From: Luteipulveratus halotolerans
GTDB taxonomy: Bacteria; Actinomycetota; Actinomycetes; Actinomycetales; Dermatophilaceae
Direction of reading: 5' to 3'
Assembly (NCBI RefSeq): GCF_001247745.1
Contig: NZ_LAIR01000002.1
Coordinates: forward strand, 248,001-312,000
Length of the DNA stretch: 64,000 nucleotides
Within the stretch, counting starts at the first letter, position 1. Every line of letters starts with the position of its first letter. Below, piece by piece: positions 41,211 through 49,653 of the stretch. A model generated the notes under the pieces. It was given only the letters and a program-made list of their open reading frames with translations, was not told the DNA's origin and did not search any database. Made by a program: the position numbers and the translations under genes.

Positions 41211-42701
41211 ATGTACCTCGACACCGAGGCCTGTGTCCGGGCCGTCAGCTCGCGCGATGCGCGCTTCGACGGCTGGTTCTACACGGCCGTGAAGACCACC
41301 GGCATCTACTGCCGGCCGAGCTGCCCGGCGACCACGCCGAAGGCTCGCAACATGGTGTTCTACCCGAGCGCGGCTGCCGCTCAGTCGGGCGGCTTCCGGG
41401 CGTGCAAGCGGTGTCGTCCCGACACGAGTCCGGGCTCGCCCGAGTGGAACGTCCGCGCCGATCTGGTGGCCCGCGCGATGCGCCTGATCGCGGACGGTGT
41501 CGTCGACCGCGAGGGCGTCGCCGGCCTCGCCCGGCAGCTCGGCTACAGCGTGCGCCAGATCGAGCGCCAGGTCCGCCGCGAGCTCGGCGCCGGCCCGCTC
41601 GCGCTCGCGCGCGCCCAACGTGCCCAGACCGCAAGGGTTCTCGTCGAGACCTCGGACCTGCCGATGGCCGACATCGCCTTCGCCGCGGGGTTCGGCAGCA
41701 TCCGCGCGTTCAACGACACGGTGCGCGAGGTGTTCTCGACCACGCCGCGCGAGATGCGTTCTCGCGCAACGCATTCCAAGACCACTGAGCCGGCCGTCGG
41801 CGCCGACTCCTGGCACCACCTGCGTCTTCGGCTGCCGTTCCGCAGGCCGTTCCTGCCCGACAACGTCTTCGGGCACCTGGCAGCGACGGCGGTCCCGGGG
41901 GTGGAGGAGTGGCGAGACGGCGCGTACAGGCGGACGTTGCGGCTGCCGCACGGACCGGGAGTCGTCGCGCTGGCGCCGCAGGCCGACCACGTCGCCGCGA
42001 GCCTGTGGCTGACCGACCTGCGCGACCTGATGGTCGCCACCAGCCGGTGCCGATGGATGCTCGATCTCGACGCCGATCCCGAGGCCGTCGACACGGCTCT
42101 GTCGGCCGACGAACGTCTCGCGCCGCTCGTCGCAGGGGCGCCCGGGCGCCGGGTGCCCAGATCGGCCGACAGCGACGAGATGGCGATCCGCATCGTCCTC
42201 GGTCAGCAGGTGTCCACCAAGGCGGCGCGTACGCACGGCGCGCGGCTCGTCGCGGCGCTCGGTGATCCGTTGGCGGCGCCGGTCGGCGGCCTGACGCACC
42301 TGTTCCCGACGAGCGACCAGGTGCGGGGTACGCCGCCCGAGCACCTCGCCATGCCGGCCTCGCGTCAGCGTACGGTCGTCGCACTCGCCGGGGCCCTCGC
42401 CGACGGCGAGATCGACCTGACGCTCGGCTCGGACTGGGAGATGTCCAGGTCAACCCTGCTCGCCCTGCCCGGGATCGGGCCCTGGTCGGTCGAGTCGATC
42501 GCGATGCGGGCCCTCGGCGACCCCGACGCGTTCCCGTCCAGCGACCTCGGCATCCGGGCCGGCGCCGCACGCATCGGCATCGCCGACCAGCAGCCCACCA
42601 TCCTCGCCGAGGCTGCGGCCTGGCGGCCCTGGCGGGCGTACGCCGCACAGCACCTGTGGGCCACCACCGACCACGAGATCAATCACCTTCCGAAAGGCTG
42701 A
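41211..42701 (+). CDS. Ada-AlkA fusion: methyl-phosphotriester sensor and 3-methyladenine DNA glycosylase
   Basis: 496 aa. Ada zinc/methyl acceptor C34-R-P-S-C38 and C65-K-R-C68; AraC-type helix-turn-helix about residues 85-185; AlkA N-terminal domain from about 200; HhH-GPD glycosylase with L-P-G-I-G-P-W near 430 and catalytic Asp in S-S-D-L-G-I-R. In such fusions methylation of the first Cys turns the protein into an activator of the alkylation response, including its own operon with the adjacent ogt. AAGG precedes the ATG. Confidence 0.93.
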   Translation: MYLDTEACVRAVSSRDARFDGWFYTAVKTTGIYCRPSCPATTPKARNMVFYPSAAAAQSGGFRACKRCRPDTSPGSPEWNVRADLVARAMRLIADGVVDREGVAGLARQLGYSVRQIERQVRRELGAGPLALARAQRAQTARVLVETSDLPMADIAFAAGFGSIRAFNDTVREVFSTTPREMRSRATHSKTTEPAVGADSWHHLRLRLPFRRPFLPDNVFGHLAATAVPGVEEWRDGAYRRTLRLPHGPGVVALAPQADHVAASLWLTDLRDLMVATSRCRWMLDLDADPEAVDTALSADERLAPLVAGAPGRRVPRSADSDEMAIRIVLGQQVSTKAARTHGARLVAALGDPLAAPVGGLTHLFPTSDQVRGTPPEHLAMPASRQRTVVALAGALADGEIDLTLGSDWEMSRSTLLALPGIGPWSVESIAMRALGDPDAFPSSDLGIRAGAARIGIADQQPTILAEAAAWRPWRAYAAQHLWATTDHEINHLPKG

Positions 42702-42704
42702 GGC

Positions 42705-43211
42705 GTGACCATGACCATTCGCCACCACATCATCGAGGACACCCCTTTGGGGCCTCTCACCATCGTTCTCGACGGCGATGCCGTGAGCGCGCTCTACATG
42801 ACCGAGCACCGCCATGCCCCCGGTCCGGAGACGTTCGGTCCGCCGGCGGATTCCGATGACCCGCTCGTACTGCGCGTGGTCGGACAGCTCGACGAATACT
42901 TCGCCGGCGTACGCCGAGAATTCGATCTGCCGCTCGCGGCACGAGGAACGGAATTCCAGTCGACGGTGTGGAAGGCGTTGCAGGAGATCCCGTACGGCGC
43001 GACGGTGACGTACGGCCAGCTGGCTCAGCAGATCGGGGCGCCGCGGGCCAGCCGCGCGGTCGGTCTGGCCAACGGTCGCAACCCGATCTCGATCATCGTG
43101 CCGTGCCACCGCGTGATCGGCGCCAGCGGCGACCTGACGGGCTACGGCGGCGGAATCGAGCGCAAGCGCGCGCTCCTCGCGCTGGAACGGGGTGAGGCCG
43201 CCTCGGCATAG
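42705..43211 (+). CDS. ogt: Methylated-DNA-protein cysteine methyltransferase
   Basis: 168 aa, suicide repair of O6-alkylguanine. The acceptor motif is I-V-P-C-H-R-V near residue 129; the recognition helix region A-S-R-A-V-G-L-A-N-G-R-N-P precedes it. Starts at GTG 42705 (GAGG just upstream), 3 nt after the Ada-AlkA stop, so one alkylation-repair operon. Confidence 0.95.
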   Translation: MTMTIRHHIIEDTPLGPLTIVLDGDAVSALYMTEHRHAPGPETFGPPADSDDPLVLRVVGQLDEYFAGVRREFDLPLAARGTEFQSTVWKALQEIPYGATVTYGQLAQQIGAPRASRAVGLANGRNPISIIVPCHRVIGASGDLTGYGGGIERKRALLALERGEAASA

Positions 43212-43301
43212 CGGTCGTGCGGCCGGGAGCGCGTCCTGGCCTCCCAGGTGGCGCGGGTATCGTGTGCGCCGCCGTTCGTCCCTTCCAGCAGAGGTGTGCT
43301 C

Positions 43302-43496
43302 GTGTCCGACCTGTGGAGCAGCTTGTGGCCGTATCTCGCGGCGCTGCTACCCACGCTGGGTCTGCTCTATCTCTTCTACCTCGTGATGAAGCACATCATG
43401 GAAGGCGATCGTCGCGAACGCATTGCGCACGCCCAGTGGGAAGCGGATCAGGATTCTGTGAACAACTCGTCGCGAAAAAATACCCTCTCCGAATAA
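43302..43496 (+). CDS. Small single-pass membrane protein
   Basis: 64 aa from GTG 43302 (AGAGG 7 nt upstream). One helix at about residues 9-28 (Y-L-A-A-L-L-P-T-L-G-L-L-Y-L-F-Y-L), then a charged tail (E-G-D-R-R-E-R-I-A-H-A-Q). The last codons are AT-rich for this genome. Small proteins of this type often precede lsr2 in Micrococcales; role unknown. Confidence 0.7.
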   Translation: MSDLWSSLWPYLAALLPTLGLLYLFYLVMKHIMEGDRRERIAHAQWEADQDSVNNSSRKNTLSE

Positions 43497-43560
43497 TTCT
43501 GGAGTTCGGTTCGATAGGGTTGATCCCGATCAAATTTCACCGTTACCAGGAGATCACCCC
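43497..43560 (+). promoter_or_regulatory. AT-rich lsr2 promoter region with a TTGATC-CC-GATCAA palindrome
   Basis: The 64 bp before lsr2 are much lower in GC than the window. ttgatcccgatcaa (43520-43533) is a perfect 6-bp-arm palindrome; AGGAG (about 43548-43552) is the Shine-Dalgarno. Lsr2 binds AT-rich DNA, so self-regulation is plausible. Confidence 0.45.
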
Positions 43561-43887
43561 ATGGCTCAGAAGATTCAGGTCCTGCTCGTCGATGACGTCG
43601 ACGGCGGTGACGCTGAGGAGACCGTGACTTTCGGCCTTGACGGCGTGACCTACGAGATCGACCTCTCGAGCGCCAACGCCGCCCGACTGCGTGACGAGCT
43701 CGCCACGTGGATCGGTCACGCCCGACGCACCGGCGGCCGTCGCGCCACCGGTCGTGCGGCGGCCTCGTCCTCGCGCCAGGACCTCAACAAGGTCCGTGAG
43801 TGGGGCCGTGCCAACGGCTACACCGTGAGCGACCGCGGCCGTGTCTCCAAGGAGCTCCAGGAGGCCTACGACAAGGCGCAGGACTGA
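43561..43887 (+). CDS. lsr2: Nucleoid-associated xenogeneic silencer Lsr2
   Basis: 108 aa. N-terminal dimerisation domain (M-A-Q-K-I-Q-V-L-L-V-D-D near the start), a basic linker, and a C-terminal DNA-binding domain with R-E-W-G-R-A-N-G-Y-T-V-S-D-R-G-R-V. The R-G-R is the AT-hook-like minor-groove clamp. It silences AT-rich, often foreign, genes. Confidence 0.96.
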   Translation: MAQKIQVLLVDDVDGGDAEETVTFGLDGVTYEIDLSSANAARLRDELATWIGHARRTGGRRATGRAAASSSRQDLNKVREWGRANGYTVSDRGRVSKELQEAYDKAQD

Positions 43888-43919
43888 TCACGCCTGACAG
43901 CAGCGCGCTCCTCGCGAGC

Positions 43920-44555
43920 GTGTCCACGAGAGCCAGCCGCACCAGCGGCTGGCTCTCGGTCGTCGTCGGCACCCTCGACCTCGAGTGCGCCGCCGTGCTC
44001 GGCGAGCAGCGCGCCGGCGGCGACCCGACGGCAGCCTGGCGCGCGGCCTGCGAACGTGACCTCGCCCGTCAGCACGGCGTCGGTGTCGTGCCGTCGTCGG
44101 TGGCGGCGACCTTCGTCCTGCAGTGGTATGTCGGCGCCCTCGCCACGGGTTTTGCCCACCTCACACTGGCGACGCCTCACCTGCTCGACCTCACACCCAG
44201 TCGGCTGTCGATCGGGCTGAGCTCTCCCGGCGGGTACGCCGACCGGCTCGGTCTGGTCCCGGGCGAGGCCCCGGCGTACGTGCCCCTGCTGGCCGATCGT
44301 CTCGACCGGGTCGAGCGCGAATTTCGTTCGCATGCAAGCGATTTCGCGACGTCGTACGATCCCGGCGTCAAGATGAGCAGCCAGCATCGCGTCGGGTCGG
44401 TCGAGGACGCGTGGCAGTCGGCCTGGGCCGGTGCGAGCCGGGCGGTGCTCGGCCGAACGTCACCCGACCGGTGGCGCGCATCGTGCTGCTTCATCTACGC
44501 CTTGCCGGGAGCCCATGAGTGCGCCCGGTGTCCACGCCTGCGGTCCGCCGGTTGA
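43920..44555 (+). CDS. FhuF-like (2Fe-2S) ferric-reductase C-terminal protein
   Basis: 211 aa from GTG 43920. The C-terminal C-C-F-I-Y-A-L-P-G-A-H-E-C-A-R-C is the Cys-Cys-x10-Cys-x2-Cys 2Fe-2S site of FhuF-type siderophore-iron reductases. The upstream part is a helical domain with S-S-P-G-G-Y-A-D-R-L. No siderophore genes are nearby. The first codons overlap a strong hairpin (43927-43958), so the true start may lie downstream, for example GTG 44000. Confidence 0.75.
   Translation: MSTRASRTSGWLSVVVGTLDLECAAVLGEQRAGGDPTAAWRAACERDLARQHGVGVVPSSVAATFVLQWYVGALATGFAHLTLATPHLLDLTPSRLSIGLSSPGGYADRLGLVPGEAPAYVPLLADRLDRVEREFRSHASDFATSYDPGVKMSSQHRVGSVEDAWQSAWAGASRAVLGRTSPDRWRASCCFIYALPGAHECARCPRLRSAG
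43927..43958 (+). terminator. lsr2 terminator-like hairpin within the FhuF-like 5' end
   Basis: Perfect 14-bp stem cgagagccagccgc / gcggctggctctcg with loop acca, 39 nt after the lsr2 stop. It covers the first codons of the next frame. Confidence 0.6.
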
Positions 44556-44558
44556 GCG

Positions 44559-45470
44559 CTACTCCGGCGGCGTGAGCCGGTCGCCGAAGAGGTCGCCGTA
44601 CTCGTCGACACGCTCGAGCACATCGTCGATGTCGAGCTGCTGCAACGCATCTCGGTCGTCGGCCCCCTGCTCGACCTCGTCCCAGGTGCGCGGCGCGGCG
44701 ACGGTCGGGCGCTCCTTGCCGCGCAGCGAGTACGGCGCGATCGTGGTCTTGGCGGCGACGTTCTGCGACCAGTCCAGCAGCACCTTGCCCGGGCGCAGCG
44801 ACTTGGTCATCTTCCACACGACCTGGCCGGGCATCTCCTTGGTGAGGCGTTGCGCGATGCCCTTGGTCCACTCGCGCACCTCGTCGGACGACTGCGAGCC
44901 GTCGAGGGCGGCGTACAGCTGCATGCCCTTGCTGCCGGAGGTGACCGGGACCGACGAATACCCTTCTGCCGCAAGCGTTTCGCGTACGACGAGTGCCACC
45001 TGGGCGCACTCGTGCAGGCCCGCGGGCGAGCCGGGGTCGAGGTCGATCACCAGGCGATCAGGGTGCTCGGGCTCGCCGTCGTCCGAGACGCGCCACTGCG
45101 GCACGTGCAGCTCGAGCGAGTTGAGGTTGACCAGATAGGTGAGTGCTGCGAGATCGCTCACCAGCGGATAGACGACGTCGCCGCCACCACGCGAGCCGTG
45201 GCCGGTGATGGTCACCCGCTCGATCCAGGACGGCGCACCGGAAGGCATGTTCTTCTCGAAGAACATCATGTCGCCCACGCCGTGCGGCCACCTGATGCGT
45301 GTGACCGGCCGCCCCTCGATCACCGGCATCAGCACGGGCGCGATCTGGGCGTAATAGTTGAGCACCTCACCCTTGGTGGTCTCGGTCGCGGGGTAGAGCA
45401 GCTTGTCGAGGCTGCTCAGGCGCATCCGCCGCCCGCCGACGTCGACGGTGACGAGGTCCTTCTCAGGCAT
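44559..45470 (-). CDS. ligD: LigD polymerase-domain protein (NHEJ primase-polymerase)
   Basis: 303 aa of the archaeo-eukaryotic primase superfamily found in LigD. Visible: L-S-S-L-D-K-L-L-Y-P at the start, R-W-P-H-G-V-G near 62, the catalytic D-L-D-P near 164, and S-G-S-K-G-M-Q-L-Y near 205. It adds nucleotides at break ends before ligation. ATG 45470 overlaps the ligase stop by 8 bp. Here polymerase and ligase are separate proteins; no 3'-phosphoesterase domain is present. Confidence 0.9.
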   Translation of the reverse strand: MPEKDLVTVDVGGRRMRLSSLDKLLYPATETTKGEVLNYYAQIAPVLMPVIEGRPVTRIRWPHGVGDMMFFEKNMPSGAPSWIERVTITGHGSRGGGDVVYPLVSDLAALTYLVNLNSLELHVPQWRVSDDGEPEHPDRLVIDLDPGSPAGLHECAQVALVVRETLAAEGYSSVPVTSGSKGMQLYAALDGSQSSDEVREWTKGIAQRLTKEMPGQVVWKMTKSLRPGKVLLDWSQNVAAKTTIAPYSLRGKERPTVAAPRTWDEVEQGADDRDALQQLDIDDVLERVDEYGDLFGDRLTPPE

Positions 45471-46431
45471 CGGCCGGGTCCTCCTCGGCGTGGTCGTTGC
45501 GCAGCAGCTCGTCGACGGTGAGGTCGTGCCGTACGCCGCGCCAGCTCGGCTGACGCAGTCTGCCGGTGTCGGCGTGGCCATGGTGCTCGATGTCGACGAC
45601 GAGCACCGGCTCGACCCACGTCACGCCGACCCGTTCCTCGCGGGGCACCTCGTCGACGAACGGGTTGCCACCGTCCGACAGCTCGCGCAGGCGGGGCAGG
45701 AGCGCCGCACCGGTCCTGCCGGCGAGGCCGCTGCCGATGCGCCCGCGGTAGAGCAGGCCGGCTGGCGTCATCGCGCCGATCAGTAATGATCCCAACCGAT
45801 CTCGGCTGTCGGTCTCGAACTTCCAGCCGCCCACGACGTACGAGCCCGTCCGCCGGTGGACGATCTTGCGCCAGTCGTCCGACCGGCGACCGGCGTTGTA
45901 CGAGGACGACCACCGCTTGGAGACCACACCCTCGATGCCCTGCTCGACGGTGGCCCCCAGGAGCGTCTCGCCCTCGTCGAACACCGGCGGCACCTGCACC
46001 CACGGGCTGCCCAGCCCGGCCCCCTCGAGCAGCTGCCGACGCTCGCGCAACGGGCGCGAGGTGACCGGCGTACCCATGACCCGCAGCACGTCGAACGCCA
46101 TGAACGTGATCGGCGCCGAGCCCGCGAGCTGTTCGGCGACGCGCGCGTTGGTGACGTTGAACCGCTCGGCCAACGCCTTGAACGACGGCCGCCCTTCGGC
46201 CATCACGACCAGCTCACCGTCGAGCAGGATGTCGTCGTACGCGGTCAGCCCGGCGTCGTCGCGGACCAGCTCGGGGAAGGCGATGGTGACGTCGCGCTCG
46301 GTACGTGAGGACACGCGTACGACACCGGCCTGGACGTCGACGAGCACCCGCATGCCGTCCCACTTGATCTCGTGGCACCATGCATCGCCGGGCGGGACCC
46401 GGTCCGAGGGGGTGGCCAGCATGGGGCGCAT
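45463..46431 (-). CDS. ATP-dependent DNA ligase (LigD ligase domain)
   Basis: 322 aa. The nucleophile lysine is in E-I-K-W-D-G-M-R near residue 26. L-D-G-E-L-V (motif III), E-G-V-V-S-K-R (motif IV) and W-R-K-I-V (motif V) follow. An OB-fold domain makes up the C-terminus. It seals breaks with Ku and the polymerase. ATG 46431 faces the ku ATG only 18 bp away. Confidence 0.92.
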   Translation of the reverse strand: MRPMLATPSDRVPPGDAWCHEIKWDGMRVLVDVQAGVVRVSSRTERDVTIAFPELVRDDAGLTAYDDILLDGELVVMAEGRPSFKALAERFNVTNARVAEQLAGSAPITFMAFDVLRVMGTPVTSRPLRERRQLLEGAGLGSPWVQVPPVFDEGETLLGATVEQGIEGVVSKRWSSSYNAGRRSDDWRKIVHRRTGSYVVGGWKFETDSRDRLGSLLIGAMTPAGLLYRGRIGSGLAGRTGAALLPRLRELSDGGNPFVDEVPREERVGVTWVEPVLVVDIEHHGHADTGRLRQPSWRGVRHDLTVDELLRNDHAEEDPADA

Positions 46432-46449
46432 GGGGCCATCCTGGGTGCC

Positions 46450-47373
46450 ATGCGTGCGATCTGGAAAGGCGCCGTCTCCTTCGGCCTCGTCAATGTGCCC
46501 GTGCGGCTGTACTCCGCGACCGAGAACCACGACGTGTCGTTCCGCCAGGTGCACCGCGAGGACGGCGGCCGCATCAAGTACAAGCGGACGTGCTCAATCG
46601 ACGGCGAGGAGGTCGCGTACGACGACATCGCCAAGGGCTACGAGACCGAGGACGGCCAGATGGTCGTGCTCACCGACGAGGACCTGTCCGAGCTGCCGAT
46701 CAGCACCAGCCGTGAGATCGCGGTCGACAAGTTCGTGCCCGTCGACCAGATCGACCCGATGTACTACGACAAGTGCTACTACCTCGAGCCCGACAAGGCC
46801 GCGGTCAAGCCGTACGTCCTGCTGCGCGAGGCCCTCACGCAGGCGGATCGCGTTGCGCTGGTGACGGTTTCGCTGCGTACGCGGATGACGGTGGCCGTGC
46901 TGCGCGTGCGTGACAACGTGATCACGCTGCAGACCCTGCTGTGGCCCGACGAGGTGCGCGCGGCCGACTTCGGCGTTCTCAACGACGCCGACGACGAGGT
47001 CAAGCCGGCCGAGCAGGCCATGGCGCAGATGCTCGTCGAGTCGCTCGCGGGTGACTACGAGCCCGACGAGTACGAGGACGACTACGAGCAGGCGGTCAAG
47101 GCGCTCGTGCAGGCCAAGCTGGAGGGCGGCGAGGTGAAGGCGCCCGTCGAGGAGGCCGACTCCGGCGGCGAGGTCGTCGACCTGCTCGCGGCGCTGCAGC
47201 AGAGCGTCAACCGGGCCAAGAAGTCTCGTGGCGAGGCGACGGACGACGACCAGCCGGCGCCCGCCAAGAAGACTGCTGCCAAGAAAGCGCCCGCCAAGAA
47301 AGCACCTGCCAAGAAGGCTCCGGCGAAGAAGTCGGCCGCCAAGAAGTCGACGGCCAAGAAGAAGGCCAGCTAG
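46450..47373 (+). CDS. ku: Non-homologous end-joining protein Ku
   Basis: 307 aa. Core begins M-R-A-I-W-K-G-A-V-S-F-G-L-V-N-V-P-V-R-L. The Ku ring domain extends to about residue 250. The tail consists of K-K-A-P-A-K-K-type repeats (about residues 276-307) like histone H1 tails, which in other Ku proteins help bind DNA. Its TAG shares the palindrome CTAG with the convergent kinase stop. Confidence 0.95.
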   Translation: MRAIWKGAVSFGLVNVPVRLYSATENHDVSFRQVHREDGGRIKYKRTCSIDGEEVAYDDIAKGYETEDGQMVVLTDEDLSELPISTSREIAVDKFVPVDQIDPMYYDKCYYLEPDKAAVKPYVLLREALTQADRVALVTVSLRTRMTVAVLRVRDNVITLQTLLWPDEVRAADFGVLNDADDEVKPAEQAMAQMLVESLAGDYEPDEYEDDYEQAVKALVQAKLEGGEVKAPVEEADSGGEVVDLLAALQQSVNRAKKSRGEATDDDQPAPAKKTAAKKAPAKKAPAKKAPAKKSAAKKSTAKKKAS

Positions 47374-48527
47374 GTCAGCGGGTCGTACGACAGCAGGCCG
47401 TACGACAGCAGCGCCTGGGCAGCGTCGACGACCAAGGCCTCGGCGTCGGGGTGGGGCCCGTGCTCGGCGAGACAGCGCGTCCGCAGCGCCCCGAGCTGCT
47501 GAGGGCTCGCGCACGCCAACCAGATCGTCGCGCCGAGTCCGGTGAGCCGTACCGGGGTCGCGCCGACCAGGACGAGTACCTCGTCGTCGACCTGCACCGC
47601 GTCGACGTACGCCGACCGCTGCAGCTCGGTGTCCGATCGCAGCTCCCGCGCGGGGTAGCGCACCGGCTCGGCGTACAGGTCGGTGGGCCGGATGCGTGGC
47701 GGGTGATGCTCGACGCTCGCTGCGACGGGGGTGGCCGTGGACAGCGCGTCGGTGAGCAGGTCTGCGGTGCCGGCGACCTCGGCGTACGTCAGCCGACGTG
47801 CACCCCCGACGGCCGCGATCAGGTCGACCAGTCGCAGCAGCGGCCGGTCGAGCTCGGGAAGCGCGGACGTCTGCGGGATCACGGCGAGCAGGGCGTCGAT
47901 CAGGCCGATGTCGTCCAGGGCGGGCGAGCCGTCGCGGGAGGGGTCACGGTCGAGCACGACGAGCAGGGCTGCTCGCGCTCGCGGTGGCGCGGGGAGCAGG
48001 CCGAGGTCGTCGGGCGAGTGCTGCGACTTGGCGTACGGGTTGGCCGGGTCGATCACCGTCGACAGCGGTTTGGGGTAGGCCTCGATGCCGCCTGCGTCAT
48101 CGAGGGTGACCGTCTCGTCGGTCAGGTAGCCGAGGTGCTGGCCGAGCGTGGCCGCGGCGGTGGTCTTGCCCGTGCCCGACGCGGCGACGAGAACGACGGC
48201 CCGGCCGGTGCCCGGGTCGGCAAGAGCGGCCGCGTGCAGCAGCAGACGCTCGCCGGCGCGAGAGGCGATCGCCGCGCGCGTGACACGGGTCGTGACGCGG
48301 TAGTCGACGGTGTCGGCGTCCTCGCTCGACAACGAGCCGGTGAGGTCGACGGTCAGGTCGGGGTCGCTGTCGTGCTGCTCCGCGGGGGCAGCACCGGTCG
48401 CCTGCGCTGCTGCGGGCGGGGCGCACCGGGACCACTGACGCCGGAGCCGCTGGGCGGTGTCGGGCGCGGCCACGATCTCGACGCGTGCGCCGAGCGCCTC
48501 GATGCGTACGACCTCGCCCACAGCCAC
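47370..48527 (-). CDS. HprK-like P-loop kinase with a PqqD-like C-terminus
   Basis: 385 aa from GTG 48527 (48521 and 48575 are alternatives; the last lies in a repeat box). Walker A A-S-G-T-G-K-T-T near residue 135 after L-L-H-A-A-A-L, as in HPr-kinase-like proteins of exopolysaccharide and peptide-modification clusters. The C-terminal 90 residues (V-Q-V-D-D-E-V-L-V-L... L-T-G-L-G-A-T-I-W-L-A-C) resemble PqqD. Another PqqD-like protein is encoded in the exopolysaccharide cluster at 59745. Convergent with ku, sharing CTAG at the stops. Confidence 0.7.
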   Translation of the reverse strand: MAVGEVVRIEALGARVEIVAAPDTAQRLRRQWSRCAPPAAAQATGAAPAEQHDSDPDLTVDLTGSLSSEDADTVDYRVTTRVTRAAIASRAGERLLLHAAALADPGTGRAVVLVAASGTGKTTAAATLGQHLGYLTDETVTLDDAGGIEAYPKPLSTVIDPANPYAKSQHSPDDLGLLPAPPRARAALLVVLDRDPSRDGSPALDDIGLIDALLAVIPQTSALPELDRPLLRLVDLIAAVGGARRLTYAEVAGTADLLTDALSTATPVAASVEHHPPRIRPTDLYAEPVRYPARELRSDTELQRSAYVDAVQVDDEVLVLVGATPVRLTGLGATIWLACASPQQLGALRTRCLAEHGPHPDAEALVVDAAQALLSYGLLSYDPLT

Positions 48528-48562
48528 CAACCTAGGCGAGCGCACTGGTGCCGATGTGGCAT

Positions 48563-48684
48563 CGCGGTGGGTCACACGGAGGCGTGCTGCTCGTGGTGGG
48601 TCACATCGGGGTTGGGCTGGTTGGCGGGCTGCGCGTCGCGGTGGGTCACACCGAGCCCAACCGCTCGCGGTGGGTCACACCGAG
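48563..48684. repeat. GTGGGTCACAC box array, left block (4 boxes)
   Basis: Boxes cgcggtgggtcacac(c)gag start at 48563, 48592, 48637 and 48666, giving spacings of 29, 45 and 29 bp. Same sequence, orientation and spacing as the right block (49755-49951). The DUF559 gene ends within this block. Confidence 0.85.
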
Positions 48685-49653
48685 GTCGCTCACGCCGTGC
48701 CGGGCCATGGCGAGCTGAAGGGCACGCTCGACCTGGTCGAGGAACCGCCCCGGCGCGAGCCTGATCCCGAGCAGAGGTACGCGCAGCACGACGGTGCCCT
48801 CTGCTGCCACTTCGTTGTGGCGCAGTGCGTCCTCGACGGGTTGCAGACCCTGGAAGTGATAGCTCCCGTCGACCTCGACCGCCACGCCGAGCTCGACCCA
48901 CTCGACGTCGAGGTAGGCGCGACCGGAGCTGAGCGTGCGCACCGACTGGCGGGTCGGTTCGGGCAGGCCGCGCTCGCGGCACAGCGCCCCGAACTCCAGC
49001 TCGCTCAGCGCCTGCGCTCCGTCGCACACGTCGCGAATCGTGCGGTCGATGAACGCCCGACGCGGTGACCGCTTGATCACCCGCCAGACGTCGAGCAGCC
49101 TGTCCGGGAGGACCAGGCGCTGCTGGACGCTCATCGCGAGCAGCAACGCCGCCTGCTGGTCGGAGATCGCCCATTGCGCAGCGCGCACCGCCGCGACCTC
49201 GGGTGCGGTGCGTGGGACGCCTCCGGTCCTCGTCTCGCCGACGTGTCGCAGCGTGTGTGCGACCACGCCGCTGCATCGCCGGGGGCGGTGTCCGCCCGGC
49301 ACGGACACGTGAATCGTGTCGCTGTCGAACCCGCGCAACCCGGCCGCGTGCAAAGCAGTCACGCCGTCGAGCACCGCTCCGCAACCGGTCTCCCACAGCG
49401 CGGCCCACCATCGGGCCTCGGCGGTCAGCCGACCGGGGGACAGCACCACGGTCTGCGTGCCGTGCAGGCTCCATCGGCCGGCCGCGACCTCGCAGCTGAC
49501 GTCGTGCCGCGTGATGCCGGCTCGCCGGAGGAGGGCGCGTGAGGCGACGCCGTCGTACGTCTGCGCGAGGTCGCGCGTACGCCGATGACGGGCCTCGCGT
49601 CGTGGTCGGCCACGCCCGGTCAGGGGCTGCGGTCGTTCGTCGGTCGTGGTCAT
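48646..49653 (-). CDS. DUF559 endonuclease-like protein with an AbiEi-type N-terminus
   Basis: 335 aa from ATG 49653. Residues about 25-150 resemble the DNA-binding N-terminus of AbiEi-like antitoxins. The C-terminal DUF559 region has Y-L-D-V-E-W-V-E-L-G-V-A-V-E-V-D-G, the restriction-endonuclease-like D...E-x-D core of Vsr-type nucleases. Such proteins are common in actinobacteria and not understood. The last 12 residues (L-G-V-T-H-R-E-R-L-G-S-V) are encoded by the repeat boxes, so the native end may have been altered by the array. Confidence 0.75.
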   Translation of the reverse strand: MTTTDERPQPLTGRGRPRREARHRRTRDLAQTYDGVASRALLRRAGITRHDVSCEVAAGRWSLHGTQTVVLSPGRLTAEARWWAALWETGCGAVLDGVTALHAAGLRGFDSDTIHVSVPGGHRPRRCSGVVAHTLRHVGETRTGGVPRTAPEVAAVRAAQWAISDQQAALLLAMSVQQRLVLPDRLLDVWRVIKRSPRRAFIDRTIRDVCDGAQALSELEFGALCRERGLPEPTRQSVRTLSSGRAYLDVEWVELGVAVEVDGSYHFQGLQPVEDALRHNEVAAEGTVVLRVPLLGIRLAPGRFLDQVERALQLAMARHGVSDLGVTHRERLGSV

